A DNA stretch of 5,434 nucleotides. Source: an uncultured Prevotella sp. GTDB lineage: Bacteria > Bacteroidota > Bacteroidia > Bacteroidales > Bacteroidaceae. This document shows positions 1 through 5,434 of this stretch, piece after piece. The DNA lies in NCBI GenBank assembly GCA_938018155.1, contig CALIIG010000142.1, forward strand, positions 1 through 5,434, read 5' to 3'. The position numbers and the translations under genes were made by a program. The notes under the pieces were generated by a model that saw only the letters and a program-made list of their open reading frames with translations, did no database searches and was not told the DNA's origin. Within the stretch, counting starts at the first letter, position 1. Each line of letters opens with the position of its first letter.

Positions 1-88
1 TGTGACGGCCGTCGAACGCGCTGCTGACGGCCGTCACACCCATCGTTCGACGGTCGTCAACAACGTTGCTGACGGCCGTCGAACAATG
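1..88. repeat. Array of four palindromic GACGGYCGTC cores at 22-23 bp spacing
   Basis: The 10-bp self-complementary core GACGGCCGTC occurs at 4-13, 26-35 and 71-80. A one-base variant, GACGGTCGTC, occurs at 49-58. Start-to-start spacing is 22, 23 and 22 bp, about two helical turns. Flanks alternate in orientation (CGAAC after copies 1 and 4, GTTCG before copy 3), so neighbouring copies form inverted pairs: 1-38 is an imperfect palindrome centred at 19/20, and 41-88 is another centred at 64/65. The array is far more GC-rich than the DNA next to it. It begins at the window edge and probably continues to the left. It lies downstream of the antiporter stop codon. Its nature (REP-like intergenic element, protein-binding array or terminator) cannot be settled from the sequence. 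Confidence 0.8.
41..88 (-). other. 48-bp imperfect palindrome (long hairpin) 3' of the antiporter gene
   Basis: Bases 41-64 are the reverse complement of 65-88 at 21 of 24 positions; the exceptions are 44/85, 54/75 and 60/69. Read as minus-strand RNA, the direction of the antiporter transcript, 44/85 and 60/69 become G·U wobbles and only 54/75 fails to pair. The plus-strand RNA has two unpaired positions. The centre is CAACGTTG (61-68), so almost no loop remains. The hairpin would form in the antiporter transcript about 55 nt after the TAG stop. There is no clear U-tract after it in the minus direction, so it is not a textbook intrinsic terminator, although it could protect or define the 3' end of the mRNA. 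Confidence 0.65.
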
Positions 89-143
89 ATCTTTATAAGC
101 TAAAAGGGATAGTGAATAAACAATAACCAGGTATCGTTATGTG

Positions 144-2396
144 CTAAACAAGGGTTGTTAACGATGCTAACGACTGCTTTTCGCCTACCAGCCACACAAT
201 ATCCCCGGCACAAAAAACATGCGATGGGTTTACCATGGTGAGATGTCGCTGGCCTTCTTCAATACCTACCACCATGCAATTATACTTGTTGCGTATGCCA
301 CTGTTCTGCAAATTCTTGCCTATCAGCGGGCTTCGTGAGGTGATAACAAACTTCTGTAATTGCATTTCGCGGTCTTCTATATGCTCGTCTTCGGGTATGG
401 TTTCGCCATTAAGGGCATATCCGAATTGTTGAAGCTGCTCATCGTTACCGATAACTTGCAGTCGGTCTCCGGGGAAAATAATGCAGTCGCCGCCCGGAAT
501 GTTCAAACGTTGATAGCCACGGAGAATGCTGCTTACGTGCACACCGAAGCGGTTTCTGAACTCAATCTGCCCCAGACTGCGGCCTGCCCAGGCCGAGTTT
601 TCGGGCACAACGAAGTCGGAAATGTGAATATCGCGGTCGAGAAGGTGGCCCTCGAACATGGGCTTTCTTTTGCCCGTAACCTCGGCTTCAATCTCCCGAC
701 TGTTCAAATTCTTAATGAAAAGCCGTTCGAGACGGATGGAACGGCTCTTCAATCCGCGCGAAAGAATCATCAGAACAATGGCTGTAAGTGCCAGCGTAAT
801 AACGATGGCGTTGGCAAAGCGTGCCAGATAGTTGCAGATATAGAACAGGAAAGCCGCAGCAATAGCTACGCGCACGAGGATAGTAAATATAAGCGGCAGG
901 CGGTTCATACGGCTTTCAATCCACAGGGTTCTGAACTCGTCGCTATGGTTATTCTTCATAACCAATGCACGCATAAAGGGCGAAATAAACGTCAACGTGA
1001 GCACGCCGCATGTGCCATTGGCCCACCAGTGGGGCAGAAGATGTCGGATAAAAGGCAGGAAAAAGGTGAGCATAACAGCTGTTATGGCCGTAATGAGGAT
1101 TGAATAGATAAGTGTATTGAGAGCCATCTTTTTGAGCAGACGTCGCCATAAGCTCTGTTCGGCGGCTGAAGCCTGATGTTCCGTGCCCATGTGGTTGAGG
1201 CGACGCAGCCACCGTTTGGGCAGATGGTGCTCGAGAAAAGTGTAGCAAGGTGCAGCCGCACGAATCATATAGGGCGTAAGGAAGGTTGTAATAACACTCA
1301 CTGCAACCACTACAGGGTAGAGAAACTCGCTGATAACGCCTAACGACAACCCCAAAGAAGCGATGATAAATGCAAATTCTCCTATCTGCGCCAGAGAGAA
1401 ACCGCAGCGCATTGCCGTTTTCAGGGGCTGGCCGCTAAGCATGAATCCGAGGGTGCCAAAAATGGCCTGGCCTGCCAATATGGCTATAACAAGTACGCCA
1501 ATAGGCAAGGCATAGGCTACAAGAATATCGGGATTGACAAGCATGCCCACTGAAACGAAGAATATTGCACCGAATAAATTCTTGACGGGTTCGACAAGAC
1601 GTATAATCTTATCAGCCTCAATGGTTTCGGCTAATATGCTGCCCATAACGAAGGCACCGAAAGCAGAGCTGAACCCTACGCTCGATGAAATCCAGGCCAT
1701 AGCGCAGCAAAGTCCGAGGGCTACGATGATCATGGTTTCGCTGCTCATCAGTTTGCGCGTGTGACGCAGGAAGGTAGGTATGGCAAAAAGCCCCACAACG
1801 AACCACAATACAAGGAAAAAGCCTATCTTAATTACCGAGCCGAGCATCTGCCCGCCATCGGGATTGTTCCCCGATGCAATAGCCGAGAGCATTACCATCA
1901 TGACTATTGCCAGGATGTCTTCGAGGATAAGCACGCTCATGACAAGCCCTGCGAAGCGTTGTTGTCGCAGTCCCATATCGTCGAAAGCCTTGTAAATAAT
2001 GGTGGTTGACGACATGGCCATCATACCTCCAAGAAATATACAGTCCATCCTGCTCCAGGCAAAGGCGTGTCCTGTAACCATTCCGAGCATCATCATAGAG
2101 AATACAATAATGATGGCTGAGATGAAAGGGGAGACGCCCATCTTCAGAATCTTTTTAATAGAGAAGTCTAATCCCAACGAGAAAAGCAGGAACATGACGC
2201 CGATGTCGGCCCATGTGTGGATGTCACCCTTGTCGATTACCGACATGGTAAGAGGCATATGTGGCGACACTATGAAGCCGGCCACAATGTATCCCAGCAC
2301 CAAGGGCTGACGTAATTTCTTAAAAATAAGGGTAACAATGCTGGCAACAATGAGGATTAAGGCCAGATCTTTGACAAGTTCGGGAAGTGATGCCAA
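144..2396 (-). CDS. CPA2-family cation:proton antiporter with two C-terminal RCK_C domains
   Basis: Predicted inner-membrane monovalent cation/H+ exchanger of 750 residues. Residues 1-380 form the Na+/H+ exchanger membrane core. Visible CPA2 hallmarks are the acidic pair E159-D160 in LEDI, where KefC has QD and NapA has DD; GFSSAFGAFVMGSIL (241-255); FFVSVGM (279-285); and GFSLAQIGEF (332-341). A second hydrophobic block of about four helices follows at 425-546. Two TrkA-C/RCK_C-like domains come next, at about 590-658 and 678-743. No nucleotide-binding RCK_N fold with a GxGxxG motif is present, unlike KefB/KefC. The start is TTG at 2394-2396: an in-frame TAA lies two codons upstream, and MASLPELVKDLALIL fits the usual N-terminus of Bacteroidetes relatives; the next Met is residue 47. 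No Shine-Dalgarno sequence is seen. The gene lies 160 bp downstream of pepT on the same strand, and co-transcription is possible. The ion (K+ or Na+) and any ligand of the RCK_C domains are not shown by the sequence. Confidence 0.93.
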   Translation of the reverse strand: MASLPELVKDLALILIVASIVTLIFKKLRQPLVLGYIVAGFIVSPHMPLTMSVIDKGDIHTWADIGVMFLLFSLGLDFSIKKILKMGVSPFISAIIIVFSMMMLGMVTGHAFAWSRMDCIFLGGMMAMSSTTIIYKAFDDMGLRQQRFAGLVMSVLILEDILAIVMMVMLSAIASGNNPDGGQMLGSVIKIGFFLVLWFVVGLFAIPTFLRHTRKLMSSETMIIVALGLCCAMAWISSSVGFSSAFGAFVMGSILAETIEADKIIRLVEPVKNLFGAIFFVSVGMLVNPDILVAYALPIGVLVIAILAGQAIFGTLGFMLSGQPLKTAMRCGFSLAQIGEFAFIIASLGLSLGVISEFLYPVVVAVSVITTFLTPYMIRAAAPCYTFLEHHLPKRWLRRLNHMGTEHQASAAEQSLWRRLLKKMALNTLIYSILITAITAVMLTFFLPFIRHLLPHWWANGTCGVLTLTFISPFMRALVMKNNHSDEFRTLWIESRMNRLPLIFTILVRVAIAAAFLFYICNYLARFANAIVITLALTAIVLMILSRGLKSRSIRLERLFIKNLNSREIEAEVTGKRKPMFEGHLLDRDIHISDFVVPENSAWAGRSLGQIEFRNRFGVHVSSILRGYQRLNIPGGDCIIFPGDRLQVIGNDEQLQQFGYALNGETIPEDEHIEDREMQLQKFVITSRSPLIGKNLQNSGIRNKYNCMVVGIEEGQRHLTMVNPSHVFCAGDIVWLVGEKQSLASLTTLV

Positions 2397-2408
2397 TGGT
2401 GTTTAAAA

Positions 2409-2440
2409 GTAAAAGGGTAAAAAAGTAAAGAGGTAAACAA
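2409..2440. repeat. Four 8-bp GTAAA-headed tandem repeats before the antiporter start
   Basis: On the plus strand the units are GTAAAAGG, GTAAAAAA, GTAAAGAG and GTAAACAA, with exact 8-bp periodicity and an invariant GTAAA head. On the minus strand this is a pyrimidine-rich run of TTTAC units, ending 12 nt upstream of the TTG start codon. Related GTAAA-type words recur at 2472-2479 (GTAAAAAG) and, in the opposite orientation, at about 2536-2547. The repeat lies in the probable untranslated leader of the antiporter or in the pepT-antiporter mRNA. It may be a simple low-complexity tract or a degenerate intergenic repeat. Confidence 0.6.
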
Positions 2441-2467
2441 TGCGAAGTGAACCTATTGAAGAAAATA

Positions 2468-2547
2468 AAAGGTAAAAAGACGGACGATGACAGAGCGGTT
2501 ACGTGGGATGATGAAACCCTCATTTAGTCGTCAGTCCTTTTACCTTT
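2468..2547 (-). terminator. Long-stem hairpin 3' of pepT, possible terminator
   Basis: Bases 2468-2487 and 2528-2547 are inverted repeats matching at 18 of 20 positions. In minus-strand RNA one of the two exceptions (2478/2537) becomes a U·G wobble, leaving one mismatch. The loop is 40 nt. The first arm begins 9 nt after the pepT TAA stop. The GACGGACGA part of the stem is followed in the minus direction by CTTTTTACCTTTTATTTTC, a T-rich tail that suits Rho-independent termination. The large loop and A/T-rich outer stem make the call uncertain. If termination is incomplete, the antiporter would be read through from pepT, because I see no good TAnnTTTG box for the antiporter in this gap. Confidence 0.4.
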
Positions 2548-2556
2548 CGGTGGGAA

Positions 2557-3780
2557 TTAATCGTTGAAAGTGCCTGTTATTTCGCAAATTCGGGTGATAA
2601 CCTGTACGGCTTTCTCCATCACCTGAACGCTGACAAACTCGTATGGGCCGTGGAAGTTGACGCCTCCTGCGAATATATTGGGGCAGGGCAGACCGCGGAA
2701 CGAGAGCTGTGCGCCGTCGGTTCCACCGCGAATAGGCTCAACTTTCGGCGTGACTCCGGTTTCCTGCATGGCCTTCAGCACAATATCAATGACGTACATA
2801 TTGGGGTCGATTTTCTCCTTCATGTTGTAATACTGATCCTTCAGCTCAATGGTAACGGTGCCTTCGCCATATTTTTCATTCATCCGGCGGGCGATATTCT
2901 CCATGAAATATTTGCGGTCCTCGAATTTCTTACGGTCGTGATCACGGATAATATAGCTTAATTTGGCCTCCTCGCAGTGGCTGTTGATACTGAGAAGATG
3001 ATAGAAACCCTGATAGCCTTCGGTAGTTTCGGGAATATCTGTTTCAGGAATGTGGCTGTTAAACTCGCATGCAAGCCGCGAGGCATTGACCATCTTTCCC
3101 TTGGCGTAGCCTGTATGCACACTGACACCCTTAATGAAAACCTTGGCCGATGCGGCGTTGAAGTTTTCGTATTCAAGGTCGCCGATGTCGCCTCCGTCCA
3201 TAGTGTAAGCCCAATCACAGCCAAATTTGTCGACGTTAAAGTGGTGAGCACCACACCCTATTTCCTCATCGGGATTGAAAGCAATGCGAATATCGCCGTG
3301 CTTTATTTCGTCGTGGTCGCGCAAATAGCACATAGCCTGTACAATTTCAGCTATGCCGGCCTTATCGTCGGCACCCAAAAGGGTAGTGCCGTCTGTAACA
3401 ATGATATCTTCTCCCTTATGCGCAAGCAGTTCGGGAAACTTTGCAGGGCTCGAGACAATACCGGGTGAAAGTTCAATGTCGCCGCCATCATAGTTTTTGA
3501 TTACGCGTGCTTTGATATTGGCTCCACTGGCATCAAGGGCCGTATCATAATGAGAAATGAAACCGATAGTAGGTGTCTTCTTTTTTGTATTCGATGGTAA
3601 CGTGGCATAAATATAGCCCTTGTCGTCCATCTCTACGTCTTTTAACCCTTCAGCTTCAAGTTCTTCCTTCAGGTATTTTGCAAAAACAAGTTGTTTGGAA
3701 GTACTCGGTACGGTTTCGGAATCTTCGGCCGACTGAGTATCGAATTTTGTGTAATTAATGAATCTTTCAGTAATATCCAT
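2557..3780 (-). CDS. pepT: Peptidase T, zinc aminotripeptidase (M20B)
   Basis: Cytosolic enzyme that removes the N-terminal residue from tripeptides, a late step in peptide use. At 407 residues it is close to the 408 of the E. coli enzyme and is collinear with it from [17 protein letters not shown] to the end. Metal ligands and catalytic residues of the M20 family are intact: H77 and D79 in SHYDT, D138-D139 in LLGADDKAG, the E172-E173 pair in PDEE, D195 in MDGG, and H377 in NFHG. The substrate-site segment [11 protein letters not shown] (350-360) and NFNAAS (207-211 region) are also conserved. I chose the ATG at 3778-3780. The frame stays open upstream to a GTG at 3834, but those 18 extra residues have no counterpart in PepT and would begin in the leader. 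A candidate -7 box lies about 130 bp upstream, and a possible terminator follows the stop. The gene shows no sign of damage. Confidence 0.97.
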   Translation of the reverse strand: MDITERFINYTKFDTQSAEDSETVPSTSKQLVFAKYLKEELEAEGLKDVEMDDKGYIYATLPSNTKKKTPTIGFISHYDTALDASGANIKARVIKNYDGGDIELSPGIVSSPAKFPELLAHKGEDIIVTDGTTLLGADDKAGIAEIVQAMCYLRDHDEIKHGDIRIAFNPDEEIGCGAHHFNVDKFGCDWAYTMDGGDIGDLEYENFNAASAKVFIKGVSVHTGYAKGKMVNASRLACEFNSHIPETDIPETTEGYQGFYHLLSINSHCEEAKLSYIIRDHDRKKFEDRKYFMENIARRMNEKYGEGTVTIELKDQYYNMKEKIDPNMYVIDIVLKAMQETGVTPKVEPIRGGTDGAQLSFRGLPCPNIFAGGVNFHGPYEFVSVQVMEKAVQVITRICEITGTFND

Positions 3781-3822
3781 AAGATGAAAAAATAAAAATC
3801 CGTATGCGGTTATTCGCTGTTT

Positions 3823-3893
3823 GTTGACAGACACCTCTAAATTCCGATAAGGAAATCTGCTGCTGGCATATTAGAGAATTGCATATTGTCAAC
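3823..3893 (-). promoter_or_regulatory. Foldable 5' leader of pepT with nested inverted repeats
   Basis: In the minus-strand transcript GTTGACA (3893-3887) can pair with TGTCAAC (3829-3823). Inside it, CTCTAA (3876-3871) can pair with TTAGAG (3840-3835), and inside that TTCC and GGAA flank a 5-nt loop. The three helices are nested in order, which suits one extended stem with internal loops in the leader between the candidate promoter and the pepT ATG. Each helix is short (7, 6 and 4 bp), so chance is a real alternative. It does not match any riboswitch class I recognise. Confidence 0.25.
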
Positions 3894-3909
3894 TAAAAAT
3901 GTATATATG

Positions 3910-3917
3910 CAAATGTA
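3910..3917 (-). promoter_or_regulatory. Candidate Bacteroidetes -7 box (TACATTTG) for pepT
   Basis: Read on the minus strand this is TACATTTG, an exact match to the Bacteroidetes sigma-ABfr -7 consensus TAnnTTTG, followed by GCATATATAC. It lies about 130 bp upstream of the pepT ATG, so the leader would be about 120 nt. I find no good TTTG-type -33 element 19-21 bp upstream; the nearest TTTG is about 35 bp away. This weakens the call. Confidence 0.5.
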
Positions 3918-4079
3918 GTTATTTGCTTTGATATTTCATCATTTTGCTTTCACAAATCCTCTTTTTTATTGATTTTTAGGCGTAATAAGCACATCGAACC
4001 CCTGAAAAGGTAGCGTAACAAACAATTAATACAGCTGTTTTTTATTGCCATCATGCAATACAGGCCGCTTTTTTATGAC

Positions 4080-4123
4080 AAAAACCGGGCTGCTAAAAAG
4101 TACAGACTTTTTGGCAGACCGGT
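4080..4123 (-). terminator. Intrinsic terminator of the FimB/Mfa2-family gene
   Basis: In minus-strand RNA the arm ACCGGTCTGCCAAAAAG (4123-4107) pairs with CTTTTTAGCAGCCCGGT (4100-4084) at 15 of 17 positions, around a 6-nt TCTGTA loop. A T-run (4083-4080, plus the last stem T) follows at once. It begins 27 nt after the lipoprotein TGA stop. The base of the stem is GC-rich and the tail lies only on the minus side, so it acts leftward. It separates this gene's transcript from pepT. Confidence 0.88.
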
Positions 4124-4149
4124 ATCAACGGCAATATTTAACAGAATGT

Positions 4150-5064
4150 TCAGAAGCTGTATTCTTTGGTTTCCCACTCGTCGGGCGACAGTAAGTTGAT
4201 GTTAAATGTTGCATTAGCCGAGTTGTCAAAAAGGCTGCCGGTATAGCGCGATATCATATTTCTGCGTACGGGAACATTGAAATTAAGCTCGCGTTCAATC
4301 TCGTTCCTGTCATTAAACGTTTTAACCGTCATCTTAAGAGAATCTTTTTCGTCTCTTGGGAAAGTGTAAAGTTCGAGAGTTTTTGTTTTACCGATGTCGC
4401 TTGCAGACAATTCAAACATCTTGTATTGGGAGCCGGCAGCAGCACCTGTTCCTTTTACGGCATCGAAAGTTGAGCCTCCTCCTGTATAAGCGCAATAGAT
4501 TTGTGAGAATCCCGAGGGAACAACATCGGTTGTTATCAACTGGAATTTAGCGACGGCGCGCCTGAGTGAGACGCTGGTTTCGCCTGTATTTTGTATTTCA
4601 ATCTCCTTGAAATCGTAGAAAGTATCGGTGACATCTTTCCCGAAAACAATACGTTCGGGATCGGTGGTTGGAGGATTTTTGTCTGCATTATGAGCAAGAA
4701 CCAGCAACTTGTATTTCCCGGGGGCTACATGCAATTTTACTGTTCCGAATCCCTTTGTACCCGTATTCTGGTTGGTATATGTCACTCTTTTGCCTTCTTT
4801 ATATAATACAAAGCAGAGGTGACGGCAGGCTTCGGCGACATTTGTTGTGCGCGTTGTTGCATGAAAAGCCTTTTTTGCTGAAGCCATATCGTCGAAAGGT
4901 ACTAATTCAATATGGGCTACTTTAACGGTAAGTGTTACTCTCTTGCTGGTTTTCGACCCTGTTTCCGTTCCATCTTCGTTGTCAATTGCTATTTTCTGGC
5001 AAGAACCAAGAATGACGGCCATTGTAATACACAATGATGAAATAAATTTCGTGTAACTGTTCAT
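4150..5064 (-). CDS. FimB/Mfa2-family fimbrial-subunit-like lipoprotein
   Basis: Predicted surface lipoprotein of 304 residues, resembling the Mfa2/FimB group of fimbrial anchor or minor subunits from Bacteroidales type V pili. A lipoprotein signal peptide with lipobox LGSC (19-22) predicts lipidation at C22. Family-typical segments appear in order: TRTT (71-74); LCFVLYKEGKRV (83-94); FGTVKLHVAPGKYKLLVLAHNADKNP (106-131), with its APGKYKLLVLAH strand; TDTFYDF (146-152); VSLRRAVAKFQL (165-176); YTGGGSTFDAVKGTG (193-207); ELYTFPRDE (231-239); and NVPVRRNMISRYTGSLF (263-279). The start is ATG at 5062-5064 in an A/T-rich leader, about 25 bp below a -7 box. A strong terminator follows, so the gene appears to be transcribed alone. 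No shaft, tip or chaperone gene lies beside it here. In known systems Mfa2/FimB anchors the pilus and limits its length; whether this orphan does so is inference. It could instead be a stand-alone surface adhesin or carbohydrate-binding lipoprotein. Confidence 0.85.
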   Translation of the reverse strand: MNSYTKFISSLCITMAVILGSCQKIAIDNEDGTETGSKTSKRVTLTVKVAHIELVPFDDMASAKKAFHATTRTTNVAEACRHLCFVLYKEGKRVTYTNQNTGTKGFGTVKLHVAPGKYKLLVLAHNADKNPPTTDPERIVFGKDVTDTFYDFKEIEIQNTGETSVSLRRAVAKFQLITTDVVPSGFSQIYCAYTGGGSTFDAVKGTGAAAGSQYKMFELSASDIGKTKTLELYTFPRDEKDSLKMTVKTFNDRNEIERELNFNVPVRRNMISRYTGSLFDNSANATFNINLLSPDEWETKEYSF

Positions 5065-5089
5065 TAGGATATAGTTTTTATTGTTTTTG

Positions 5090-5097
5090 CAAATATA
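5090..5097 (-). promoter_or_regulatory. Bacteroidetes -7 box (TATATTTG) for the fimbrial lipoprotein gene
   Basis: Read on the minus strand this is TATATTTG, an exact TAnnTTTG match followed by the typical CAAAAAC context. Transcription would start about 20 nt before the ATG at 5064, a normal short leader. A -33 TTTG at 19-21 bp upstream is not evident; the region there is A-rich. Confidence 0.7.
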
Positions 5098-5358
5098 GTT
5101 TGTTTTTTTATATTCGTCTGCCTTTTCGTATAAAAAATGATGGATTAACGCTAAAAATATTTGTTTTTATCTATTAAATCAGATTTGCAGTCCATAATAA
5201 AAGGAAAAGGAATACGATAATGATAAGAAAATAGAATTAATGTGCTGATAATCCTGAGGGAAAAAAGGGTAGGGAGAATGAGGAAAATCTACTCATAGAG
5301 AATTATCGCGGGGTAGTGTAGTCTCAACTGTGTCAAGGCTCTAATCCTTCATATTTTA

Positions 5359-5403
5359 CCTCATTTGGATGACACGATTTTTTATCGTGTTGGCCAGATG
5401 AGG
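5359..5403 (+). other. Stem-loop with a 20-bp stem and a TTTTT loop
   Basis: Bases 5359-5378 pair with 5384-5403 around a TTTTT loop (5379-5383). The inner stem ACACGAT/ATCGTGT is perfect over 7 bp. The outer stem CCTCATTTGG/CCAGATGAGG has one wobble. As plus-strand RNA the 20 positions give 16 Watson-Crick pairs, three G·U wobbles and one mismatch (5369/5393). As minus-strand RNA the three wobbles become A·C mismatches, so the fold favours a plus-strand transcript. No U-tract follows on the plus side, so this is not a standard terminator. It could be a leader element of a gene beyond the window, a small RNA, or part of a mobile element end. Confidence 0.6.
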
Positions 5404-5419
5404 AACCTTTCTTCCGAGG

Positions 5420-5427
5420 CAAAGTTA
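5420..5427 (-). promoter_or_regulatory. Possible minus-strand -7 box (TAACTTTG) at the window edge
   Basis: Read on the minus strand this is TAACTTTG, an exact TAnnTTTG match. A transcript from it would begin near 5413 and run through the 5359-5403 hairpin towards the fimbrial lipoprotein gene. No -33 can be judged because the window ends here. An 8-mer with two free positions occurs by chance fairly often, so this is weak on its own. Confidence 0.3.
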
Positions 5428-5434
5428 CATGCTT

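Larger units (their letters stand above)
3781..4149. other. Non-coding gap between pepT and the fimbrial lipoprotein gene
   Basis: This 369-bp A/T-rich stretch has no credible coding frame on either strand. It holds the lipoprotein gene's terminator (4080-4123), the candidate pepT -7 box (3910-3917) and the possible pepT leader structure (3823-3893). A small ATTGC/GCAAT inverted repeat with a 6-nt loop lies at about 4054-4070 and has no U-tract suited to termination. No tRNA or known RNA motif was recognised. Confidence 0.7.
5098..5434. other. Gene-free right flank of the window
   Basis: These 337 bp hold no credible coding frame. The longest minus-strand candidate I checked by eye is about 19 codons (5237-5296). 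The left half is A/T-rich promoter-proximal DNA. The right half contains an IS-end-like stretch (about 5311-5337), a long hairpin (5359-5403) and a possible minus-strand -7 box (5420-5427). An ATG at 5429-5431 with GAGG 9 nt upstream could open a plus-strand gene, but only two codons are visible. Confidence 0.6.

Noticed and set aside
1..88. CRISPR array
   Set aside because: The repeat unit is a 10-bp palindrome at 22-23 bp spacing with alternating orientation, and the intervening bases are related to each other rather than unique spacers. No cas gene is present.
123..140. Small ATAAC/GTTAT hairpin just after the antiporter stop, considered as a terminator
   Set aside because: It has only 5 A/T-rich pairs with an 8-nt loop and a broken T-tract, too weak to call.
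360..1103. 247-codon open frame on the plus strand
   Set aside because: It lies wholly antisense to the antiporter gene, its translation has no domain-like or hydrophobic pattern, and it is best explained as a by-product of the opposite strand's codon use.
2320..2523. 67-codon minus-strand frame overlapping the antiporter start
   Set aside because: Its second half is the antiporter coding sequence in another frame and its first half translates the repeat-rich gap. It has no family resemblance.
2977..3468. 163-codon open frame on the plus strand
   Set aside because: It is antisense to pepT, whose protein is unambiguous with all catalytic residues intact. The frame has no recognisable features.
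3781..3834. 18-residue N-terminal extension of PepT from a GTG codon
   Set aside because: PepT homologues begin at the MDITERF-like segment, and the extension is in leader DNA with no conservation expected.
3871..3893. Sigma70-like TTGACA box upstream of pepT
   Set aside because: The only TAATAT-like partner is 13 bp away, too close for a sigma70 promoter, and Bacteroidetes primary promoters use TAnnTTTG instead.
5237..5296. 19-codon minus-strand frame upstream of the fimbrial lipoprotein gene
   Set aside because: It is too short, has no initiation signal, and is rich in Phe, Ser and Pro from A/T-rich and C-run DNA; nothing supports translation.

Overview
This window looks like a chromosomal segment from a Bacteroidales bacterium, most likely Prevotella-like. 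Four things point there. A FimB/Mfa2-type fimbrial lipoprotein, a family essentially confined to this group, is present. Two clear Bacteroidetes -7 promoter boxes (TAnnTTTG) are visible. The start codons lack Shine-Dalgarno sequences and sit in A/T-rich leaders. The antiporter and PepT proteins have the sequence style of this group. The genus is inference.

Three complete genes are all encoded on the minus strand, so transcription runs from right to left. In that order they are: an orphan FimB/Mfa2-family lipoprotein (5064 to 4150), with its own -7 box and a strong intrinsic terminator; pepT, a zinc aminotripeptidase (3780 to 2557), with a candidate promoter and a foldable leader of about 120 nt; and a large CPA2-type cation:proton antiporter with two C-terminal RCK_C (TrkA-C) domains (2396 to 144), which starts at a TTG codon. 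PepT and the antiporter are 160 bp apart, and a long hairpin and a short tandem repeat lie between them. The three genes share no obvious pathway; they look like neighbouring housekeeping or surface functions rather than one system.

The non-coding DNA is the more unusual part. The left edge (1-88) holds four copies of the palindromic core GACGGYCGTC spaced 22-23 bp apart. They build two adjacent imperfect palindromes, the second of which is a 48-bp near-perfect inverted repeat just downstream of the antiporter. Four 8-bp GTAAA-headed tandem repeats sit directly in front of the antiporter start. The right edge (5098-5434) has no gene but contains a 20-bp-stem hairpin and a possible promoter box.

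I see no CRISPR array, tRNA, rRNA, intact mobile element or defence system, and I found no convincing new multi-gene system. The findings are mainly structured repeats and regulatory DNA.
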